Part shown: positions 43,716-53,380 of the stretch, piece by piece
Numbering within the stretch: the first letter of the stretch is position 1
How the letters are laid out: each line of letters starts with the position of its first letter
The notes under the pieces: model-generated
Seen by the model: only the letters and a program-made list of their open reading frames with translations
Databases searched by the model: none
Told to the model about the DNA's origin: nothing
Assembly (NCBI GenBank): GCA_944322965.1
Contig: CALUQR010000001.1
Location: forward strand, 515,815 to 579,814
DNA length: 64,000 bases
Source: Vulcanimicrobiota bacterium
GTDB taxonomy: Bacteria; Vulcanimicrobiota; Xenobia; Xenobiales; Xenobiaceae
Direction: 5' to 3'
Program-made: the position numbers and the translations under genes

Positions 43716-43861
43716 GGCGAAACAGAAGGGTCGGGACTGACTCTAAAGGGCTAAGGTATAGCGCAGGGGCCTCTTCACCTCTCTCCGGTCTCTGCGCTTT
43801 GCCTTTCCTAAAAGTAGGAATTGAGGGCTAGACGGCGTATCATCTCGGGCTCCTAAGTTGT

Positions 43862-43951
43862 GGAGAGCTGGCTGAGCGGCCTAAAGCAGCGGTCTTGAAA
43901 ACCGCCGTGGTAGCAATACCACCGGGGGTTCGAATCCCTCGCTCTCCGCCA
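43862..43951 (+). tRNA. tRNA-Ser (anticodon TGA)
   Basis: 90 bases with encoded CCA. The acceptor stem GGAGAGC/GCTCTCC is perfect; the anticodon stem GCGGT/ACCGC encloses CTTGAAA with anticodon TGA; the long variable arm (GTGGTAGCAATACCACC) and GGTTCGAATCC T-arm are typical of tRNA-Ser. Lies in the 333-base gap between the hydrogenase operon and convergent gspF; the gap before it (43716-43861) shows nothing else clear. Confidence 0.97.
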
Positions 43952-43977
43952 ATTTTAATTGAGAGCTTCTAAATGTG

Positions 43978-44015
43978 TGGAGCGGGCGACCTGCGGTCGC
44001 CCGCTCCATATGTTT
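43978..44015 (+). terminator. Terminator after tRNA-Ser
   Basis: 14-bp perfect stem TGGAGCGGGCGACC/GGTCGCCCGCTCCA with loop TGC, followed by TATGTTTT. It also faces the 3' end of gspF on the other strand. Confidence 0.8.
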
Positions 44016-44048
44016 TAAGCCACGGGGGGTATCTCTTAGATCCGCATT

Positions 44049-45218
44049 TTACAGCTGGGCGGAGAGTTGGGAGAGGGGGAGGAGGGCGGAAATGACTACA
44101 AAGCCCACGATTAAGCCCATAAAGAGGATGAGGCCCGGCTCTAACCAGCGCAACATCGCTTGGCGGCGGCGCAAGAGCTCGCGTTCATAAAAGTTGGCGG
44201 CCGAGAGGAGCATCTCTTCTAAGTTGCCCGTCTTTTCGCCGGTGCGCAAAAATTGTTGTAAGAGGGGCGGGATGAGTTGGACGCGGGCTAGGGAGTTGCC
44301 TAAGCCGTCGCCCCGCTCTACGGCGAGCTCCACCCCTTTTAATTCCCGGTCCATAGCCTCGTTATCGACGACCTCCCGGCTCATCTGCAGGGAGCGCACT
44401 AAGGGCACCCCGGAGCTTTGCAAGAGGGCCAGCGTGCGCGACCAGCGCGATAAGAGGCCCGCCCGGATCATGCGCCCTAAGAGGGGGAGATCGAGCTTCC
44501 AACGGTCTAAGAGGAGGCGGGGGATAGAGCGGTAGGCCCCAAAACCTAATAAGACGATCCCCAAAGCGCTCCATAAGCCGTAGCGGCGGAAGAATTGGCC
44601 TAAATCGACCGTCATCTGGGTGAGGGCGGGCAGCTCGTTGCCCGTAGAGGCGTACATCTCTTCGATGACGGGGGTCAAGAAGGTTACTAGGGCGATCAGT
44701 AAGAGGATAGAGGCGCAGACTAAGACCACCGGATAGGCCAGAGCCGATTGCAGGGCGCGGCGGTGTTCGATCTCTTCTTGTAAGAAGTTGGCGTAGCGCT
44801 CTAAGATCTCGCCCGGCTGGCCCGCCTCTTCGCCGGCGCTGACCATGCGCACCAACATGGGAGGGAAGATGGGATCTTCAGTGAGGCTACTGGAGAGGCT
44901 CTCGCCTTCGCGCAGGCGCACCTGGACTCGGGCCAGGGCCTGGCGCAATTTGGGATTTTCGGCGGAGACGGAGAGGGAGCCTAAAGCCTCGTCCATAGGG
45001 ATCCCCGACTTTAAGAGGGCGGCCAGCTGTAAGATCGTATAGGCCAAATCGTCGTCGCCCGCCTGGGAGCCCTTAGAGCCTCCGTCCTCGGTGATGCTGG
45101 TGGGAAAGATCTGGCGCTCTTTAATCTTCTGGTGGGCCACCGTCTTAGAGACGGCGGCCACCAGGCCCTGGACCGGTTTCCCTTTGGCGTCAGTTCCTTG
45201 GTAGGCGTAAAGTGGCAT
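44049..45218 (-). CDS. gspF: Type II secretion inner-membrane platform protein GspF
   Basis: Inner-membrane core of the type II secretion machine, which the GspE motor acts on. Two GspF domains: residues about 60-180 (LAYTILQLAALLKSGIPMDEAL) and 260-385 (WSRTLALLQSSGVPLVRSLQM), three hydrophobic segments (near 165-190, 215-230, 355-380). At 389 aa it is slightly short of typical (~400). It is the last gene of the minus-strand gspL-M-N-D-E-F operon, 30 bases after gspE. Confidence 0.93.
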   Translation of the reverse strand: MPLYAYQGTDAKGKPVQGLVAAVSKTVAHQKIKERQIFPTSITEDGGSKGSQAGDDDLAYTILQLAALLKSGIPMDEALGSLSVSAENPKLRQALARVQVRLREGESLSSSLTEDPIFPPMLVRMVSAGEEAGQPGEILERYANFLQEEIEHRRALQSALAYPVVLVCASILLLIALVTFLTPVIEEMYASTGNELPALTQMTVDLGQFFRRYGLWSALGIVLLGFGAYRSIPRLLLDRWKLDLPLLGRMIRAGLLSRWSRTLALLQSSGVPLVRSLQMSREVVDNEAMDRELKGVELAVERGDGLGNSLARVQLIPPLLQQFLRTGEKTGNLEEMLLSAANFYERELLRRRQAMLRWLEPGLILFMGLIVGFVVISALLPLSQLSAQL

Positions 45219-45248
45219 AAATAGACCTCTAGGGGCGAAGTTTAGACT

Positions 45249-46703
45249 TTAGAGGCGGGCGGCGCGCAGGGCCTCCTGGGGGGTAGTCAAGCCGCGCTCC
45301 ACTTTGGCGATGGCGTCGTCTAAGAGGGTAGCCATCCCCTTATCGCGGGCGGCCTTCCCTAAAAGGCGCGAATCCTCCGAGCGGGCGATGCGGCTGCGCA
45401 GATCTTCATCGACGTTCATAATCTCATAAATCCCTAAGCGCCCTTTATAACCGGAATTGTGACATTCCGGGCAACCTTGGGCGCGGCAGAAGCGCGCTCC
45501 GGGCGGGGCTTCCGCTAATCCTAAGCGGTAGAGATCGCTGGGATCGGGCGGGGCGGGGGTCTTACACTTAGGGCAGAGGCGGCGCACTAAACGCTGGGCC
45601 ATAGCCCCCAAGAGGGAAGAGGAGAGCAGGTAGGGGGGGATCCCCAAGTCTAGAAGGCGGGTGGCGGCCGTAGGGGCGTCGTTAGTATGTAAGGTGGAGA
45701 GGACCAAGTGGCCCGTCAAGGCGGCGTGGATGGCGATATCGGCCGTCTCCGGGTCGCGGATCTCGCCTACCATAATGACGTCAGGGTCCTGGCGCAAGAC
45801 GGAGCGCAGACCGCTAGCGAAGGTCATGCCCACCTTTTCGTTAACTTGGATCTGGCCTACCCCAGCCAGCTGGTATTCGACGGGATCCTCAATCGTAATA
45901 ATATTGCGCTCCGGGGAGCGGATGAGATCTAAGATGGCGTAGAGGGTAGTAGTCTTACCCGAACCGGTGGGGCCGGTAATGAGGAAGAGGCCATAGGGGT
46001 GGCTCACTAAGTCGGTCACCAGCTGGCGGTCGCGCTCGTTGAGACCCAGCTGCTCTAAGCTCAACATGCGCAAATTCTTCTCTAAGAGGCGCATCACGAC
46101 GCGCTCGCCGTGCAAGGTGGGCACGATGGAGACGCGCACGTCTAATTGGCGCTCGCCCGAGTGGACGTGCAGGCGCCCATCCTGGGGGTGGCGAGTCTCG
46201 GCTAGGTCTAAATTGGACATGACCTTGACGCGGGCCACTAGCTGGGGATGGTTGGAGCGGGGCAGGCGGTGGATCTCATGGAGGACGCCGTCAATACGCA
46301 TGCGCACTACCGTCTGGTCGGCGTAGGGCTCAATGTGAATGTCGGAGGTCCGCGTCTCCATAGCCTTCAAGAAGAGGGTATTGAGGAGGCGGACGATGGG
46401 AGCGTCGGCCGCGTCAGCCAAGAGGTCTTGGCTCAAGTCGAGGTCTTGCTCTTCCTCTTCCTCCGTACTCTGACCTAAACCTTGGCCCTCCACCATCAAA
46501 CGGCGCAAACCGCTCTCCAGCTCCTCCCGGCTCATGAGGACCGGAATGACCTCTTTGCGCAAGCTGAGGCGAATATCTTCTAAGAGCTGGCGGGGGGTAT
46601 CGCGGGTGAGGCCGATCTTAATAAAGTCGGCTTCCTCCTCTAAGGGCAAGAGGTGGTGGCGCTGATAAAATTCGCTGGGGATCGGCTGGGGTTGCATAGA
46701 CAC
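45249..46703 (-). CDS. gspE: Type II secretion ATPase GspE
   Basis: Hexameric ATPase driving pseudopilus assembly. Walker A LITGPTGSGKTTTLYAIL (residues ~241-258), Asp box and Walker B with IMVGEIRDPETADIA, His box LVLSTLHTNDAPTAATRL, and the zinc tetracysteine (CPKCKTP ... CPEC) seen in GspE/PilB. The N-terminal domain is shorter than in most GspE. Start is GTG 46703 (AGGA about 11 bases upstream) or ATG 46697. Only 15 bases separate it from gspD. Confidence 0.94.
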   Translation of the reverse strand: MSMQPQPIPSEFYQRHHLLPLEEEADFIKIGLTRDTPRQLLEDIRLSLRKEVIPVLMSREELESGLRRLMVEGQGLGQSTEEEEEQDLDLSQDLLADAADAPIVRLLNTLFLKAMETRTSDIHIEPYADQTVVRMRIDGVLHEIHRLPRSNHPQLVARVKVMSNLDLAETRHPQDGRLHVHSGERQLDVRVSIVPTLHGERVVMRLLEKNLRMLSLEQLGLNERDRQLVTDLVSHPYGLFLITGPTGSGKTTTLYAILDLIRSPERNIITIEDPVEYQLAGVGQIQVNEKVGMTFASGLRSVLRQDPDVIMVGEIRDPETADIAIHAALTGHLVLSTLHTNDAPTAATRLLDLGIPPYLLSSSLLGAMAQRLVRRLCPKCKTPAPPDPSDLYRLGLAEAPPGARFCRAQGCPECHNSGYKGRLGIYEIMNVDEDLRSRIARSEDSRLLGKAARDKGMATLLDDAIAKVERGLTTPQEALRAARL

Positions 46704-46718
46704 TGAAGTGAGAGTCCT

Positions 46719-49148
46719 TTACGGGGCCGGGGCGACGACTACGGGGGCGGGCGCGGGAACGGGGCCCTCCGTCTCTACCTGGGCGGTGCGCCAGCGCTCG
46801 CTCTCAGAAGGGCGCGCGGAGTTGGTATAAGTGGCCTGACTCTGATCTAAGCCCTCAAAGACCCCGCGCTTAGCGCTGCGCAAATGGCGGCGGGAATTAT
46901 GTTTGGGAGGAGCGGCCGGAGGATCGTCCTTAACTTGCGGGGGAACGGTAGGGGTGGTCGCAGCCTTCTCCGGGGAGGTCGGTTCCTCTACCTTAGCCCC
47001 CTCTGGGGTAGGCTCCATCTTCTCCGCCTTGGGATCGGCGGGGGTAATCTCTAGACCGGCCTGGTTGGGGGAGAGGCGCGGGGCGGGAGGGAGGGGATTT
47101 AAGGTGTCGCGGTCTTCATAATGTTGGCTGCCCGCTTCGCCTAAATCTTCCAAGTAGGGGCGCAAGGCGGAATCTTGGCGCTCGACGCTCTCGTCTAAGT
47201 TGACGACCTTGGGGGTCAGGGAGATGAAGATGCTCGTCTTTTGCTCATCGGTGCTCTTATCGCGGAAGAGGGCTCCGATAACGGGCAGATCCTTTAAGAT
47301 GGGGATCCCTTTGACCTGATCGGAGGTGCGCTTAGAGATGAGACCGCCAATCAATAAGGTTTGGCCGTCGGGGATAGTGACCGTCGTATTGACGCTGCGG
47401 TTAGAGACTACGGGAGCGCTAAACTTGACGCCCGCCATCTCCTGGTCTAAGTATTCGGTCACCTCTTGGATCTCTTGATTGACGTCTAAGCGGATCTTGC
47501 CCGTCCTACTCATATGGGGGGTAACTTCCAACTTGATACCCACTTCCCGATAATCGAAGGTGACCATGGGCGAACCGTAGGCGTCGAGCTTGCTGCCCGT
47601 GGCGAAGGGGACGACCTGGCCCACGTTGATCGTAGCCTGCTTATTATCCTGGGTCAGGACTCGGGGGGCGGAGATGAGGTTAAAATCGTTACTGCTATCT
47701 AAGGCGGAGAGGTAGGCGAAGAATTCCGGAACGTCTACGCTCTGGTTACTGACCGTAATAGTCTGGGTGCCGCTGCCGACGACGCCCGCTACAAAGTTGC
47801 CGCCCGCCAAGACATTTAAGAGGCCCTCTTCGGTGAGACCGCCCTTATAGGAGCCGATAATCCCGCCCGAGGTCAGAGCCTGCCAACCGATGCCCAATTC
47901 CTCTACCTTTTTAAGGGAGACTTCGGCCACCACGGCGGAAATCTGGATCTGGCTGCGCTCGGAGTCTAACTTAGAGATGACCGCTTTAAGCTCGTCGTAT
48001 TCGGAGGGGGAAATGTAGAGGACTAAGGAGTTAGTCTCGGTATCGGCGGAGACTTTGGAGGAGGTAAAGCCCACCGTCTCCGGGGCGTCTTTCGCTCCCG
48101 TGGCCCCCGTAATATTGGCCGTAGCGCTGGGGAAATTATTGCGCCTAGCCGCCTCCGTAGCCGGAACTTTGGATTCTTGCAATTGCTCTTCTACCGCCTT
48201 CTGGCGCTCGGAGAGCATATCGGAGAGGATCTTGGCCACCTCTTCCGCCTGGGCGAATTGGAGGTGGTAGACGAAGAAGCGGGCCGGCTCCGTCTTGATG
48301 GGGGCGGCCATGGGAATATCTAAGCGCTCCAAGATGCGGCGCACTTCCTTGAGCTCGTGGGGGAAGGCGCTCACTACTACGCCGTTGGAGGGGGCGAAGG
48401 CGGCTATCGAAAAATTCTTCTTATCGAGGCGGTCGCGATATAAGGGCTCTATGGAGTCTACCACCTTCTCCGCTTCCATATACTTAGGGAAGAAGACTTC
48501 GGTGCGCAGACTGGGCTCCAACTGGTCTAAACTCTTGACGATCTGGCCCACCCGGTTGACGATAGAGGCCTTGTCGACAATCAGCAGGGCCAGACCCTCT
48601 TTGTAGGAGGTCAGCACCCCATTCTCGGAGAGCAGGGGCTTGACCGTCTTTAACATCTCCTCCGGGTTGCCTTGGCTCATAATGAGGACCGCCATCACGT
48701 ACTCTTCGCCGCTGGGACTAGCCTGGAGGGCGGGCATCAAGCGCCCGGACGAGCGCGCGGAGGAGCCGGGTACGATCTCAATATGGTCGCCTTTAGTAAT
48801 AAAGGAGAAACCGTAGCGGTGGACGGCGGCCTTAAAGATATCCCAGGCCTCATCTATACTCACCGGCCGCGAAGAGAGGATGGTCAATTTCCCCTTGACG
48901 GCGTCGTCTACGATCAAGTTGCGCCCGGTCAACTCGCTCATCATGCGGGCCAGGACCTTAATATCGATATTCTCAAAGTTCAATAAGACGCTGCCATTGC
49001 GCAGGGATTGAGCGATAGTCTGGCTCAAGATGGGCTTTTGAGGCTCCGCTTGGTTCGAAGCGGACTCGTCCTTTTGGGCGAACGCTGGCCCCAGAGAGAC
49101 GACGGTAGCCACGAGTGAGGCTGCGATAAAGGCTCTGAGTTTCTTCAC
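46719..49148 (-). CDS. gspD: Type II secretion secretin GspD
   Basis: Outer-membrane pore of type II secretion. Signal peptide MKKLRAFIAASLVATVVSLG with AFA-Q cleavage; N0 domain (LLNFENIDIKVLARMMSELT), repeated N1-N3 domains to about residue 400, secretin core with VPFATGS, GIKLEVTPHM and TVTIPDGQTLLIGGLIS. The last ~180 residues are Pro/Ala/Glu-rich and extend beyond the usual S domain. GTG start immediately follows the gspN stop with AGGAG 8 bases upstream. Its presence shows the cell has an outer membrane. Confidence 0.94.
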   Translation of the reverse strand: MKKLRAFIAASLVATVVSLGPAFAQKDESASNQAEPQKPILSQTIAQSLRNGSVLLNFENIDIKVLARMMSELTGRNLIVDDAVKGKLTILSSRPVSIDEAWDIFKAAVHRYGFSFITKGDHIEIVPGSSARSSGRLMPALQASPSGEEYVMAVLIMSQGNPEEMLKTVKPLLSENGVLTSYKEGLALLIVDKASIVNRVGQIVKSLDQLEPSLRTEVFFPKYMEAEKVVDSIEPLYRDRLDKKNFSIAAFAPSNGVVVSAFPHELKEVRRILERLDIPMAAPIKTEPARFFVYHLQFAQAEEVAKILSDMLSERQKAVEEQLQESKVPATEAARRNNFPSATANITGATGAKDAPETVGFTSSKVSADTETNSLVLYISPSEYDELKAVISKLDSERSQIQISAVVAEVSLKKVEELGIGWQALTSGGIIGSYKGGLTEEGLLNVLAGGNFVAGVVGSGTQTITVSNQSVDVPEFFAYLSALDSSNDFNLISAPRVLTQDNKQATINVGQVVPFATGSKLDAYGSPMVTFDYREVGIKLEVTPHMSRTGKIRLDVNQEIQEVTEYLDQEMAGVKFSAPVVSNRSVNTTVTIPDGQTLLIGGLISKRTSDQVKGIPILKDLPVIGALFRDKSTDEQKTSIFISLTPKVVNLDESVERQDSALRPYLEDLGEAGSQHYEDRDTLNPLPPAPRLSPNQAGLEITPADPKAEKMEPTPEGAKVEEPTSPEKAATTPTVPPQVKDDPPAAPPKHNSRRHLRSAKRGVFEGLDQSQATYTNSARPSESERWRTAQVETEGPVPAPAPVVVAPAP

Positions 49149-49958
49149 TTACTTTGCTCCTGCGAGGTTCCACTCTGGATTAGCCCAGGTGCCGCTGAGG
49201 TGGACTTTGTGGACGCCAAAGGCCTTGGCGTTGAAGGTCAGGTCGCCCTCCAGGGAGGGGGAGTGGCCGCTGGGGCTGGTCGTCAAGATAACCTGCCCTT
49301 CGCCAGTCACATTTTCGTTAAAGAGTTTGAGGCGGTTAGTGATCCGCAAGGGGCGCGCTCCGGCGGCGTCTTGGCTAGAGCGGGGGGTAGGCTCAATAGT
49401 TAAGGTCGAGCCCAGCTCGATATTGTAGAGCTCTATAGGCAGGCTCCCCTTGAGGGAAGGTAGCTTCAGATTGAGGACCCCCTTGCCCACCGAGCGCCGA
49501 TAATCGTACTGCAAGCGGCCGCCCAGCTGGATAGCTCCCAAATCGCGGGAACCGGTATCGATGGCCAGATTGTCGCTCTTAAAATCGATCTGGCTGGCGC
49601 CTATCTGGAAGGAGGCCTGGCCGGGCCGAGGCTCGCCGCTGGGGGCGCTCTGGGAGCGGGCGGCGGCTAAGATCTTGCCCGAGTCGTACTGGGTAAACTC
49701 TATATGTAAACCGCTCAGAGAGTAACCGATAAAGGCCTTATCGGCGCTAAAGCGGCTGCCCGAGGGTAGGGCCACGTCTAAGCCTTCTAAGTGGACGCCC
49801 GTTAGCCCCATCTCCATCTCTCGCCAGCTGATGGCTATACCCGTATGGCTCTGGGTAGACTCCATAATGCGGCTGAGGAGCGTCTCGTAAGGGAGGCGCC
49901 AGATAAAGACTAAGGTGAAGACTGCAAACCAGGCTAGAACCTTTAACCAGCTCTTCAT
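49149..49958 (-). CDS. gspN: GspN-like type II secretion protein
   Basis: One N-terminal membrane segment (VLAWFAVFTLVFIWRLP) then a beta-rich periplasmic domain with repeats of the AsmA/GspN kind (GVHLEGLDVALPSGSRF ... IDFKSDNLAIDTGS). Position between gspM and gspD fits GspN. The start is set by the TAATG overlap with the upstream gene (ATG 49958); a longer frame to 49994 lies inside gspM and is not needed. 269 residues. Confidence 0.72.
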   Translation of the reverse strand: MKSWLKVLAWFAVFTLVFIWRLPYETLLSRIMESTQSHTGIAISWREMEMGLTGVHLEGLDVALPSGSRFSADKAFIGYSLSGLHIEFTQYDSGKILAAARSQSAPSGEPRPGQASFQIGASQIDFKSDNLAIDTGSRDLGAIQLGGRLQYDYRRSVGKGVLNLKLPSLKGSLPIELYNIELGSTLTIEPTPRSSQDAAGARPLRITNRLKLFNENVTGEGQVILTTSPSGHSPSLEGDLTFNAKAFGVHKVHLSGTWANPEWNLAGAK

Positions 49959-50410
49959 TAAGCGGGCACCTCCACCATAAGCTCTAAATTCCACTTGCCG
50001 TTGCCATCTAAGTCATCCAATTTGAAGGAGCGCAAGATGAGATTTACCTGGCGCATGGAGTTGAGGAGGGTCGTAATCTGGTCGGCGCTCAGGGCGCGCA
50101 ATTTGAGCTGGACCCCTTGCCCATTCTTGTAGGGCGAGTTGCTATCGATATTTTTCTCTAAACCTTGTAAAGCCTTAGAAGTCACCCAGGCGGCCGTATT
50201 GGGGGCGGGGGCGCCCTTTAAGCTCTTAGAGCGCGCGTAATCCTCCAGGGCTTGGGTAATACCCTGGCGCTCTAAACGCAGAGATTCGGCGCGTCGCTCT
50301 AAAGCGGCCGTCTCGCGGTAACGGGGCAGAGCGTAGGCCAAGGTCCAGACGAGGGCTACTAAGACTAAGCCTATATAGAAGAGGGCCCGCGGGGATAAGT
50401 TCTGATTCAT
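49958..50410 (-). CDS. gspM: GspM/PilO-like type II secretion protein
   Basis: Small bitopic protein: one membrane segment (LFYIGLVLVALVWTLAYAL) near the N terminus, a short coiled coil (ETAALERRAESLRLERQGI), and a ferredoxin-like periplasmic domain ending LDDLDGNGKWNLELMVEVPA, as in GspM/PilO. It overlaps gspL by 4 bases and gspN by 1, so the set is translationally coupled. Confidence 0.75.
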   Translation of the reverse strand: MNQNLSPRALFYIGLVLVALVWTLAYALPRYRETAALERRAESLRLERQGITQALEDYARSKSLKGAPAPNTAAWVTSKALQGLEKNIDSNSPYKNGQGVQLKLRALSADQITTLLNSMRQVNLILRSFKLDDLDGNGKWNLELMVEVPA

Positions 50411-51750
50411 AGCGTCGGCAAGTCCCCTTCCAGAGTGAAGGTGACCATATTCTGGCGCCCGGGCTTATTCTCCACCAGCTGCGGGTTGAGCAAGATACCC
50501 TGCGCGCCCTGGCGAAACTCTTCCACCTGGCGCACCGAACCCGCCTGGCCGCCTATAGTGAGACGGGGGACCTCCCCTTCAGCTTCTAATTCTAAACGGC
50601 GCACTTCCAATTGGGGCTGTTTGCTGAGCGGTCGGGCCAGCCGGGCCATCGTCTCTAGGAGGTACTCCGGGGCGCAGCGCTGGTTATGCCAATTAGCGCT
50701 GGCGCGCTTATTGAGTTCGCTCTGGAAGGTCTCAGGGTCAGATTTAGCCAGAGCGGGCAGTTCTTTACCGACCGCCTGCTGGTAGACCTCGATCTGCTGG
50801 GTTACCGAGCGCTGGGCGGTGAAGTGGTGTAACTCTAAGTTGACGCTCCCCAATAAGAGCAAGACCCCCAGCCCCAGAGCGTACTTCCACGGGAGAGCGT
50901 CCCCCTCTTCGACCCGCTCTACCAATTGGATGTGGGGATACTTAGAGAGCCCAGCCAGGGCGGTTCCGTAAGCTAAGGCCTCCTGGTAAGGGTGGAGATC
51001 GCCGGGCAGCTCGAAGGGCTGGACGGGGACCCCTAAACTCTCCTCTAAATGGGAGCGCAGACCGCGCATCTGGGCGGCGCCGCCACAGATAAAGATCCGC
51101 TCCCAGGGGAGGGGCTTACTCAAAAGGCTGGCCTCTAAGATGGAGTCTAACCACTGGCGGCAGAGGGGTTCCTCTAAGCCCCGCTCCCACTTGCGGCGTT
51201 CCGCTTCCTCTTCTCCCAATTCGTAGTGGCGGGAGATGGCCTGGGTGAGACTGCGCCCCCCGCGGAAGGAGACTTTGACCCAACTTAAAGAGCCGTCTTT
51301 AACGGCGCAGACCGTAGTTTGAGTGGCGCCGCAATCGAAGACTAAGGCTTCTTTGACCCCTTGGGAGAGGACTAAGCGCAAGAGGGAGAGCGGAGCGGCT
51401 TCGATAGTGGCCTCAGGGCCGGCGCGCTCCTCTAAGCGGGCTAAGCTGGCGTTGGGGACGACGATTACCGTGGCATTTCCTTCACTCTCGATCCAGTCCC
51501 AGGAGACCTCTTCTAAGGGAAAGGGCAGCGAGAGGGCCAGCTCTTCGCGAATGACATTCTGTTGGACCTCGCGCGAAGATTCGGGGACGTTGAGGGTGCG
51601 GATGGTGAGCTCGCTAGAGGGCATAGCCACCAGGGCGCCGGGCACGGGACCGGTAGGGGGCGTCAACCGGCGGGGCGCTCCCCACCAGAGGCCTAGGGAT
51701 ATGGCCCTAGTCTCGCTCTGTCCATAATCTATGCCGGTTACGCGCAACAT
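50407..51750 (-). CDS. gspL: GspL-like (PilM-PilN fused) type II secretion protein
   Basis: The cytoplasmic part (residues 1-~270) has an actin-like PilM/GspL fold (VTGIDYGQSETRA, LVFDCGATQTTVCAV, IFICGGAAQMRGL), followed by one membrane segment (YALGLGVLLLLGSVNLEL, near 288) and a periplasmic PilN-like domain. The single chain corresponds to GspL rather than separate PilM and PilN. It recruits GspE to the membrane. First gene of the minus-strand operon; gspC diverges from it. Confidence 0.85.
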   Translation of the reverse strand: MLRVTGIDYGQSETRAISLGLWWGAPRRLTPPTGPVPGALVAMPSSELTIRTLNVPESSREVQQNVIREELALSLPFPLEEVSWDWIESEGNATVIVVPNASLARLEERAGPEATIEAAPLSLLRLVLSQGVKEALVFDCGATQTTVCAVKDGSLSWVKVSFRGGRSLTQAISRHYELGEEEAERRKWERGLEEPLCRQWLDSILEASLLSKPLPWERIFICGGAAQMRGLRSHLEESLGVPVQPFELPGDLHPYQEALAYGTALAGLSKYPHIQLVERVEEGDALPWKYALGLGVLLLLGSVNLELHHFTAQRSVTQQIEVYQQAVGKELPALAKSDPETFQSELNKRASANWHNQRCAPEYLLETMARLARPLSKQPQLEVRRLELEAEGEVPRLTIGGQAGSVRQVEEFRQGAQGILLNPQLVENKPGRQNMVTFTLEGDLPTL

Positions 51751-51860
51751 CGGTCGTCTCTAACTGTCGGGGAGGGGGATAAACGGGCTTCCCTTCTGCG
51801 TCTTGTCCCTTTAACCTGCCACTGGACTAGAACCCCTTCCTTAGGTAAGATAGGGGGGCC

Positions 51861-52802
51861 ATGGCCCGTTTCAATTCCTACTTAACTTGGATCCTTACCA
51901 TAGGATCGGCCGCCCTCTGCGCCGACATCGGGGCGGCTTCGCTGGAAGCCTACTTACACCACAATCCCCAGGCTTTAGAACTTTCGCCCTCCTCCCGCCC
52001 CGCGGCTTTCAACTTAGGGGCCCAAGGGCGCCAAGATATGCACTCCGTCTTGCGCCAGCCCCCGGAACCTAAGCCCAAATATACGGGCCCCAAAAAGAGG
52101 CGAGTGAGCGTGCACGGGGCGGACGCCAAAGATAAAGACCAGATGGCGGAGGATAAGCGCGACATCAGCAAGGGGGTCCTGCAAGGGACGCTCATTAGCC
52201 CCGCTACGCGGGCGGCCATCTTAGAGTTAGGTCCCAGCTCTATAGCGGTCGTAGCCCAAGGGGATACGATAGGGGGTTATACCCTAGCGGAAGTGGGTAG
52301 CGCCTGGGCGCGCTTTGAAAATGATAAGGAAGAGCTCTTATTCGTAGCCGATAGCCTCAGTTTAGGGACGGACGCTAAGGATAAGAAGAAAGGCTCCGGC
52401 CCCATAGTTACTAAGCGTCCCACTACCGCCGAGGCTGAGGAAGAGCCCCAGGAAGAGGAAGAGAAGGAGCAAGAAGAGGAGAAGGGGGAGCGGGTGACCT
52501 TAGCCGAGGTGCGGGCCGCTTTAGATAATTCGGCCGCCATGGCTCGCCAATTGCGGGTCGTACCCCAGGAGAAGGACGGTATGCCTTACGGGACGCGCGT
52601 CGATTTCCGCACGGCCGACAACCTTTTGGCCCGCATGGGGGTCCAGGATCGGGATGTGATGCTCAGTATTAACGGGGTGCCTACGCGCAGCGCCGAGGAG
52701 ATGTATCGGGGGTATATGACCTTGCGCAACGCCAAAGCTTTTGAATTTGTAGTCGAGCGGGATGGCAAGGAGCAGACGATCCGTTACGAGTTAGAACAGT
52801 GA
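51861..52802 (+). CDS. gspC: GspC-like type II secretion protein
   Basis: Inner-membrane protein that links the platform with the secretin. One N-terminal membrane segment, an HR-type domain (residues ~110-160, GTLISPATRAAILELG ... AVVAQGDTIGGYTLAEV), an acidic linker of about 25 mostly Glu residues, and a C-terminal PDZ-like domain (GTRVDFRTADNLLARMGVQD ... MLSINGVPTRSAEE ... VERDG). It points away from gspL, so this locus has two transcripts. Pseudopilins G-K and peptidase O are not nearby. Confidence 0.82.
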   Translation: MARFNSYLTWILTIGSAALCADIGAASLEAYLHHNPQALELSPSSRPAAFNLGAQGRQDMHSVLRQPPEPKPKYTGPKKRRVSVHGADAKDKDQMAEDKRDISKGVLQGTLISPATRAAILELGPSSIAVVAQGDTIGGYTLAEVGSAWARFENDKEELLFVADSLSLGTDAKDKKKGSGPIVTKRPTTAEAEEEPQEEEEKEQEEEKGERVTLAEVRAALDNSAAMARQLRVVPQEKDGMPYGTRVDFRTADNLLARMGVQDRDVMLSINGVPTRSAEEMYRGYMTLRNAKAFEFVVERDGKEQTIRYELEQ

Positions 52803-52818
52803 GGTGGAGAGGTCTTTT

Positions 52819-53379
52819 ATGAAGAAGAGGCGCGGCATACGTCCCGGCCAGGCTTTAGAGTGGGGTACTTACGAGGGCGCCCCGCTGCGCTGGCAGGTCT
52901 TAGAAGTCGACCCCCAGGCGGGTTTGGCGCTCTTAATCTTAAAGCGCACCCCTTTAGCGACCCCCTTGCACGGGACCCTGCCCTATCCGGGCTGGGAGGC
53001 TTCCCAGGCTTGCGCCTTTTTAAATTCTAAATTCTTAGAGGCGGCCTGGACCCCCCAGGAGCGCCAACTCCTCCACCCCCACCCCGCCTTAAAAGCGGCC
53101 GCCCCCCTCTTCATCTTAGATGCCGAGGAGGTAGGGCGCTACTTCGCTAAGCCCTCCTTGGCCCGGGTAGAGCTCTTGCCCTCAGCTATCGCGGCGGGCG
53201 GCTACGTCGATAATGAGGGTTGCGGCTGTTGGTGGCTGCGCGGTCCGGGGCGCACCCCCGAGGAGGCCCCCTTGGTGGGCTTTGACGGCAGCCGCGGCTA
53301 CTATAAGCCGGCCACCTACGCTCACGTAGCCCTGCGCCCCGCCCTCTGGGTAGCTTATGCGACTTTAGTTAGAGGTTAA
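52819..53379 (+). CDS. DUF6273 domain protein, copy 1
   Basis: 186-residue protein of the DUF6273 family (WGTYEGAPLRWQVLEVD ... ACAFLNSKFLEAAWTPQERQ ... CGCWWLRGPGRTP ... LRPALWVAY), a fold related to the C-type-lectin-like/formylglycine-generating-enzyme group; function unknown. No signal peptide. ATG 52819 has GGAGAGG 6 bases upstream. It starts 17 bases after gspC and is likely co-transcribed with it. Confidence 0.75.
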   Translation: MKKRRGIRPGQALEWGTYEGAPLRWQVLEVDPQAGLALLILKRTPLATPLHGTLPYPGWEASQACAFLNSKFLEAAWTPQERQLLHPHPALKAAAPLFILDAEEVGRYFAKPSLARVELLPSAIAAGGYVDNEGCGCWWLRGPGRTPEEAPLVGFDGSRGYYKPATYAHVALRPALWVAYATLVRG

Positions 53380-53380
53380 G

